DNA of 9,118 nt from positions 1-9,118 of the forward strand of contig JAOUGF010000057.1 of assembly GCA_029857925.1 (NCBI GenBank), given 5' to 3'. A program made the position numbers and the translations under genes. Source of the stretch: Gammaproteobacteria bacterium. GTDB lineage: Bacteria > Pseudomonadota > Gammaproteobacteria > S012-40. How positions within the stretch are numbered: the first letter of the stretch is position 1; each line of letters begins with the position of its first letter. A model generated the notes under the pieces. That model did no database searches. It saw only the letters and a list, made by a program, of their open reading frames with translations, and was not told the DNA's origin. Positions 5,722-9,118 of the stretch are shown here, one piece after another.

Positions 5722-6429
5722 ATGTCGATAGAAACGCTAGAGGAAGGGGATATTGTGTTGCAAGCCGATGATGTCGCCGCCTATTTACGCAAGCATCCAC
5801 GTTTTTTGAGTGATGAATATAGCGATATTTTGACCGATATCGAAATTCCGCATCGTGGCGCCGACGGCGCCACCTCGCTGATCGAACGCCAAGTGCGCGT
5901 AATGCGCGAGCAACAACGCGCGTTGCGCAATCAAATCCGCGACTTGATCGAAATCGCACGCACGAATGAGCGCTTGGTGGCGCGCCTCCATCGCCTGACG
6001 CAAGCGCTGATCCTCGCCCAAGATTTAGAATCCGTACTGGACATCGTGTCCGCGCAATTGCGCCAGGATTTTCACGCCGACGCGGTGCGTGCCAAGTTCT
6101 GGACGCCCAGCGTGGCCGAACGCATCCCTGCCGCGTATGCCGATCTCAATGCGTTAAGCGTGTTATTCGCAACCGCGATTAAGCGCGGCCAGGTGGTATG
6201 TGGCCAGTTCAGCAAAGAACAAATGGAAACCCTGTTCGGCGCAAATGCGACCGGCCTACAATCCGCAGCCTTGTTGCCTTTGGCCGGGCCGCGCGCCGCG
6301 CTCGGCCTGGTGGCCGTCGCGAGCAAAGACCCGCAGCGTTTCGCCGCCGGGATGAGCACGGTGTTTTTGTCCCAATTGGCAGAGACCTTGACCAATGTTT
6401 TGCGGCGCTATATCCCGGAGATGGCGTGA
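5722..6429 (+). CDS. DUF484 family protein (YigA-like)
   Basis: This is a 235-residue cytoplasmic protein of the DUF484 family, known mostly for lying between dapF and xerC; its biochemical role is not known. Residues 15-45 hold the family's opening segment (VAAYLRKHPRFLSDEYSDIL followed by EIPH). Residues 53-95 are a strongly helical, charged stretch compatible with a coiled coil. About 96-230 resembles a GAF-like fold, ending in a helix (FLSQLAETLTNVLRR). There is no signal peptide or membrane segment. The ATG at 5722 sits 5 bases after GAGGTG, which lies at the end of dapF. The stop codon overlaps the xerC start, implying translational coupling. A GAF-like fold hints at ligand sensing or dimerisation, which is inference. 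Confidence 0.93.
   Translation: MSIETLEEGDIVLQADDVAAYLRKHPRFLSDEYSDILTDIEIPHRGADGATSLIERQVRVMREQQRALRNQIRDLIEIARTNERLVARLHRLTQALILAQDLESVLDIVSAQLRQDFHADAVRAKFWTPSVAERIPAAYADLNALSVLFATAIKRGQVVCGQFSKEQMETLFGANATGLQSAALLPLAGPRAALGLVAVASKDPQRFAAGMSTVFLSQLAETLTNVLRRYIPEMA
6417..6420 (+). promoter_or_regulatory. Ribosome binding site supporting a GTG start for xerC
   Basis: GGAG lies 5 bases before the GTG at 6426, inside the end of the DUF484 gene. The GTGA at 6426-6429 is both the xerC start and the DUF484 stop, a typical coupling arrangement. Confidence 0.7.
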
Positions 6430-7337
6430 GCACCGGCGACGACCTTACGCTAATCAACACATATTTAACTTACATCGCTGAAAACAAGCGGTTTTCGGCG
6501 CACAGCGTGGCGGCATATAGGCGCGACCTGCTGCGAGCGCGGGAGTTTTTTACGGGCGCGGACCGCGACAGCGTGCGCTGGACAGACATTGCGCCGGATC
6601 AGGTGCGTATGTTTGTGATGCGCCAACACCAACAGGGCCGTAACGGCCGCAGCATCGCGCGCGCCCTCTCCGCACTGCGCGGATTTTACCGCTACCTGAT
6701 GCGGATGAACCTCGCGCAACGCAACCCCGCCACCGGCATCTCTGCGCCCAAGGCGCCCCGCCGCCTGCCCGAGGTGTTGGACGTCGATCGCGCGGCGCAA
6801 CTCGTTGATGTGCACGACACAGATTGGTTAAGCGTGCGTGATCGGGCGATGTTGGAATTGCTTTATTCTTCCGGTTTGCGTCTGGCCGAATTGGTCAGCT
6901 TGAATGTCGCCGTACTGAACAAGTACGAAGGCACGGTACGCGTGTTAGGAAAGGGGCAAAAAGAACGTATCGTGCCCGTCGGACAGGCCGCGTGGGTCGC
7001 GTTAGACGCGTGGCTCGCGCAACGCAGTTTGTACGTCCACGACGATGAATCCGCGCTGTTCGTGACCCGCAACGGCACACGCTTGCGCGCGCGCGCCGTG
7101 CAATTGCGCGTCGCATTGTGGGGTCGCGCACAGGGCATGTCGGTCGGCGTCTATCCTCACATGTTGCGTCATTCCTGCGCAAGCCATGTATTGGAATCCA
7201 GCGGTGATCTACGCGCCGTACAAGAATTGTTGGGGCATGCGCACCTCACCACCACGCAAATCTATACCCATCTCGATTATCAACACCTCGCCAACGTGTA
7301 TGACCAAACCCACCCGCGGGCGAAACGCGAAAAATAA
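6426..7337 (+). CDS. xerC: Site-specific tyrosine recombinase XerC
   Basis: XerC acts with XerD at the chromosomal dif site to resolve dimers before cell division. The 303-residue product has the SAM-like core-binding domain (about 6-95) and the catalytic domain (about 115-300). All catalytic residues are visible: Arg152 in SSGLRLAEL, Lys176 in LGKGQKER, His245 and Arg248 in PHMLRHS, His271 in LLGHAHLTTTQ, and the nucleophile Tyr280 in IYTH. The GTG start at 6426 overlaps the DUF484 stop by 4 bases and has GGAG 5 bases upstream; the resulting N-terminus fits the family length (298 in E. coli). Position after dapF–DUF484 supports XerC rather than XerD or an integron or phage integrase. It is the last gene of the run; the next gene converges 57 bases later with no strong terminator between. 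Confidence 0.96.
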   Translation: MSTGDDLTLINTYLTYIAENKRFSAHSVAAYRRDLLRAREFFTGADRDSVRWTDIAPDQVRMFVMRQHQQGRNGRSIARALSALRGFYRYLMRMNLAQRNPATGISAPKAPRRLPEVLDVDRAAQLVDVHDTDWLSVRDRAMLELLYSSGLRLAELVSLNVAVLNKYEGTVRVLGKGQKERIVPVGQAAWVALDAWLAQRSLYVHDDESALFVTRNGTRLRARAVQLRVALWGRAQGMSVGVYPHMLRHSCASHVLESSGDLRAVQELLGHAHLTTTQIYTHLDYQHLANVYDQTHPRAKREK

Positions 7338-7394
7338 TCCACGCGCGATGCGCAAAAGAATTCTCATCACAGGCATCACACCTGCTGTCACTTA

Positions 7395-8246
7395 TTACAG
7401 ATGTTCAACATGATGTTCCGAAAACCAAAATACCCAGATCGCGGTTAATGCGACCATCGCATAGTGCCTATCTGTCACAATCGGACTATGTTCAAATGTC
7501 GCACCGCTTAATTCGTCATAGCGCACATAGAGCGTAAAGGAAAGGTGCGGTGTCGCATAGTAGCTGAGCATGCCGGTAAACCGCGTGCCGCTATAACCCG
7601 CAGTGGCTTGGTACGCGGGGCGCGTGGCAGTGGCATAAGCGGGCGCTACGTCATAAAAATATTCGTGATAGCGTGCGTCGCCATACAATGCGCCTAGCGA
7701 AGATTTAAATCCAAAGAGACCGCTACGGGAGCGCCACAGCGTTTGCCATTCCACGTGGGGCGCCAACACCCATCCGCGATACGCCGGTTCAGGAAAGAGA
7801 TGCCTATTTGCGGCGGAAAACACCGGGCGCAACGGGAAATGCAGCCCCCAATAGTCGTTTTGCGCGCCTTTTTCACTCAAGCGTATATTCAACGTCGGCC
7901 CCGCCTCAACGACGGGGTCGAGGCCGGGCATCCCCGCACGCAGGCCGTTTTGTTCTCGCCGCACGGGGACATTTCCGCCCAGGCTTAAATCCAGTCGAAT
8001 ATTATCGCGATCAAACACCCGTCCGCTGACACCCTCCCCGTCTACGCGCACCACCTCGCCGCGATAAATAAAATAGGGAAAAGGTACCGCATAATAGACC
8101 ACGCTGGGACTGCCGCGATATGCGGGGATACGCAAAGTGGAGGCCCCGACACCCGCTTCCCACAACGGTAGATGTAGGGCGTAAAGGCCTGGGGAACATG
8201 ACATCAGTAGCGCGAACAGACTGACTTTGTATCCTTGAAACTGCAT
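7395..8246 (-). CDS. MipA/OmpV family outer-membrane protein
   Basis: E. coli MipA is an outer-membrane protein that scaffolds the lytic transglycosylase MltA with a peptidoglycan synthase; OmpV-type relatives are porin-like. The 283-residue product begins with a signal peptide (hydrophobic 8-20, likely cleavage after LYA at 23). It then shows the family opening WEAGVGASTLRIPAYRGS (29-46), PYFIYRGEVVRVDGEG (57-72) and LDLSLGGNVPVR (85-96). Alternating aromatic strands to the end fit a beta-barrel. The last strand ends WVFWF (271-275), followed by eight extra residues, SEHHVEHL, rather than a terminal Phe. Cys17 in LLMSC gives a poor lipobox, so a lipoprotein is unlikely. GGGAG lies 5 bases before the ATG. 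It starts 30 bases after kup, which suggests cotranscription. The specific role here is unknown. Confidence 0.88.
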   Translation of the reverse strand: MQFQGYKVSLFALLMSCSPGLYALHLPLWEAGVGASTLRIPAYRGSPSVVYYAVPFPYFIYRGEVVRVDGEGVSGRVFDRDNIRLDLSLGGNVPVRREQNGLRAGMPGLDPVVEAGPTLNIRLSEKGAQNDYWGLHFPLRPVFSAANRHLFPEPAYRGWVLAPHVEWQTLWRSRSGLFGFKSSLGALYGDARYHEYFYDVAPAYATATRPAYQATAGYSGTRFTGMLSYYATPHLSFTLYVRYDELSGATFEHSPIVTDRHYAMVALTAIWVFWFSEHHVEHL

Positions 8247-8276
8247 CGCCGCTCCCTAACCCTCAGCCGACCTGCG

Positions 8277-9118
8277 CTACAACACCACCTGTGTACCCAA
8301 CTCGACCACGCGATTGGTCGGCAATTTAAAATAGTTGGTCGCCGAGCTAGTGTTACGCGACATCGAAATAAACACCTTTTCGCGCCAAAACGCCATGTCG
8401 GAATGGATTTTCGGGATCAATGTTTCACGCCCTAAGAAATAGGATGTATCCATCGCATCGATAAACAGACCGCGTTCCCTGCACAATTCCAACGCCTTGG
8501 GGATGTCGGGGCTGTCTTTAAACCCATACGACACCCGCACGCGATAAAATTTGGGCATCATGCATTCGATCTGCACGCGTTGATCGTCCGTGACGTGCGG
8601 TTCGTCGGTGACCGACACCGACGCGATCACGATTTGTTCGTGCACCACCTTGTTGTGTTTTAGATTATGCAACAAGGCGGGCGGTACGACGTACGGGTTG
8701 GCGATCATAAACACCGCCGTCCCTGGCACGCGTGTATAACGCGAGGCCGCCAAGGTTTTAATAAACGGTTCCAATTCGATTGCGTCGGCATGTACGCGCT
8801 CATACAGCAATTCACGCCCCCGCTTCCAGGTCGTCATCAGCGTGAAGATCACGATTCCACCGAGTATCGGAAACCAACCGCCGTCCGGAATTTTCAACAC
8901 ATTGGCCGCAAAAAACGCCAATTCAAGCACCAGAAACAGCGAAAACAACGCACCCGCGCGCAGCCAGCCCCAACCCCACAAGCGCGCCACGACCACCATC
9001 GCCAGCAACGACGTAATGACCATATCGCCGGTCACCGCAAGCCCGTAGGCCGCCGCAAGATTACTGGACGACTGAAAGCCAACCACCAACGCGATGACGG
9101 CCACGCATAAAAACCAAT
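8277..9118 (-). CDS. kup: Kup-type low-affinity potassium uptake protein, C-terminal part
   Basis: Kup (KUP/HAK/KT family) imports K+ with protons across the inner membrane. Only the last 280 or so residues of a protein usually near 620 are in the window; the gene continues past the right edge. The GTG at 9104 is internal, since the frame stays open to 9118 (codons for Trp, Phe, Leu, Cys) and these residues fit the membrane segment. Visible features are VGFQSSSNLAAAYGLAVTG, a hallmark of the family, then two more hydrophobic segments and IPDGGWFPILGG leading to FTLMTTWKRGRELL. About 180 residues of cytoplasmic domain follow, including IPKALELCRERGL and the near-terminal YFLGRETLIP. The stop at 8277 lies 30 bases before the MipA-like start. 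Confidence 0.95.
   Translation of the reverse strand, partial: WFLCVAVIALVVGFQSSSNLAAAYGLAVTGDMVITSLLAMVVVARLWGWGWLRAGALFSLFLVLELAFFAANVLKIPDGGWFPILGGIVIFTLMTTWKRGRELLYERVHADAIELEPFIKTLAASRYTRVPGTAVFMIANPYVVPPALLHNLKHNKVVHEQIVIASVSVTDEPHVTDDQRVQIECMMPKFYRVRVSYGFKDSPDIPKALELCRERGLFIDAMDTSYFLGRETLIPKIHSDMAFWREKVFISMSRNTSSATNYFKLPTNRVVELGTQVVL

Noticed and set aside
7338..7394. A terminator between xerC and the MipA-like gene
   Set aside because: Only 4-bp pairings are visible (CAGG/CCTG around 7 bases, GCGC/GCGC around 3 bases) with no T-run, too weak to call.

Overview
The window is a stretch of bacterial chromosome from a gammaproteobacterium that I cannot place further. Three things support this: the dapF–DUF484–xerC gene order typical of that class, a HemB with the aspartate-rich metal site known from Pseudomonas, and a Kup-type potassium transporter next to a MipA/OmpV outer-membrane protein. 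Base composition is moderately GC-rich with many GCGC/CGCG words. The exception is an AT-rich stretch at about 56-175. Coding density is high. I see no insertion sequence, phage gene, CRISPR array, tRNA or rRNA.

Layout, left to right. (1) Bases 1-349 hold no convincing protein gene. They contain a short inverted repeat, an AT-rich block, a sigma-70-like promoter on the + strand (-10 at 167-172), and then about 155 bases that fold on paper into nested stems, a possible H-type pseudoknot and a terminator-like hairpin. I read this as a candidate structured small RNA of unknown family, and it is the most unusual item here. (2) Bases 350-2660, minus strand, form a likely operon adk–hemB–unknown exported protein, driven by a good promoter just upstream of adk. 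(3) ppa (2840-3400, plus) is divergent from adk, with its own promoter in the shared gap. (4) A short TraR/DksA-family zinc-finger gene (3441-3836, minus) converges on ppa across a strong hairpin. (5) Bases 3927-7337, plus strand, are a tightly packed run: cation diffusion facilitator, dapF, DUF484 protein and xerC, with gaps of 8 and 2 bases and a 4-base overlap. (6) Bases 7395-9118, minus strand, hold a MipA/OmpV-like outer-membrane protein and, upstream of it, the 3' part of kup, which runs off the right edge.

How the genes fit together. Most are housekeeping: nucleotide balance (adk), pyrophosphate removal (ppa), tetrapyrrole synthesis (hemB), diaminopimelate and lysine supply (dapF) and chromosome dimer resolution (xerC). 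The metal exporter at the head of the dapF–xerC run, the DksA-like regulator divergent from it, and the potassium importer with an outer-membrane partner are the more lineage-specific parts. Functions are assigned from motifs read by eye; no database search was possible.
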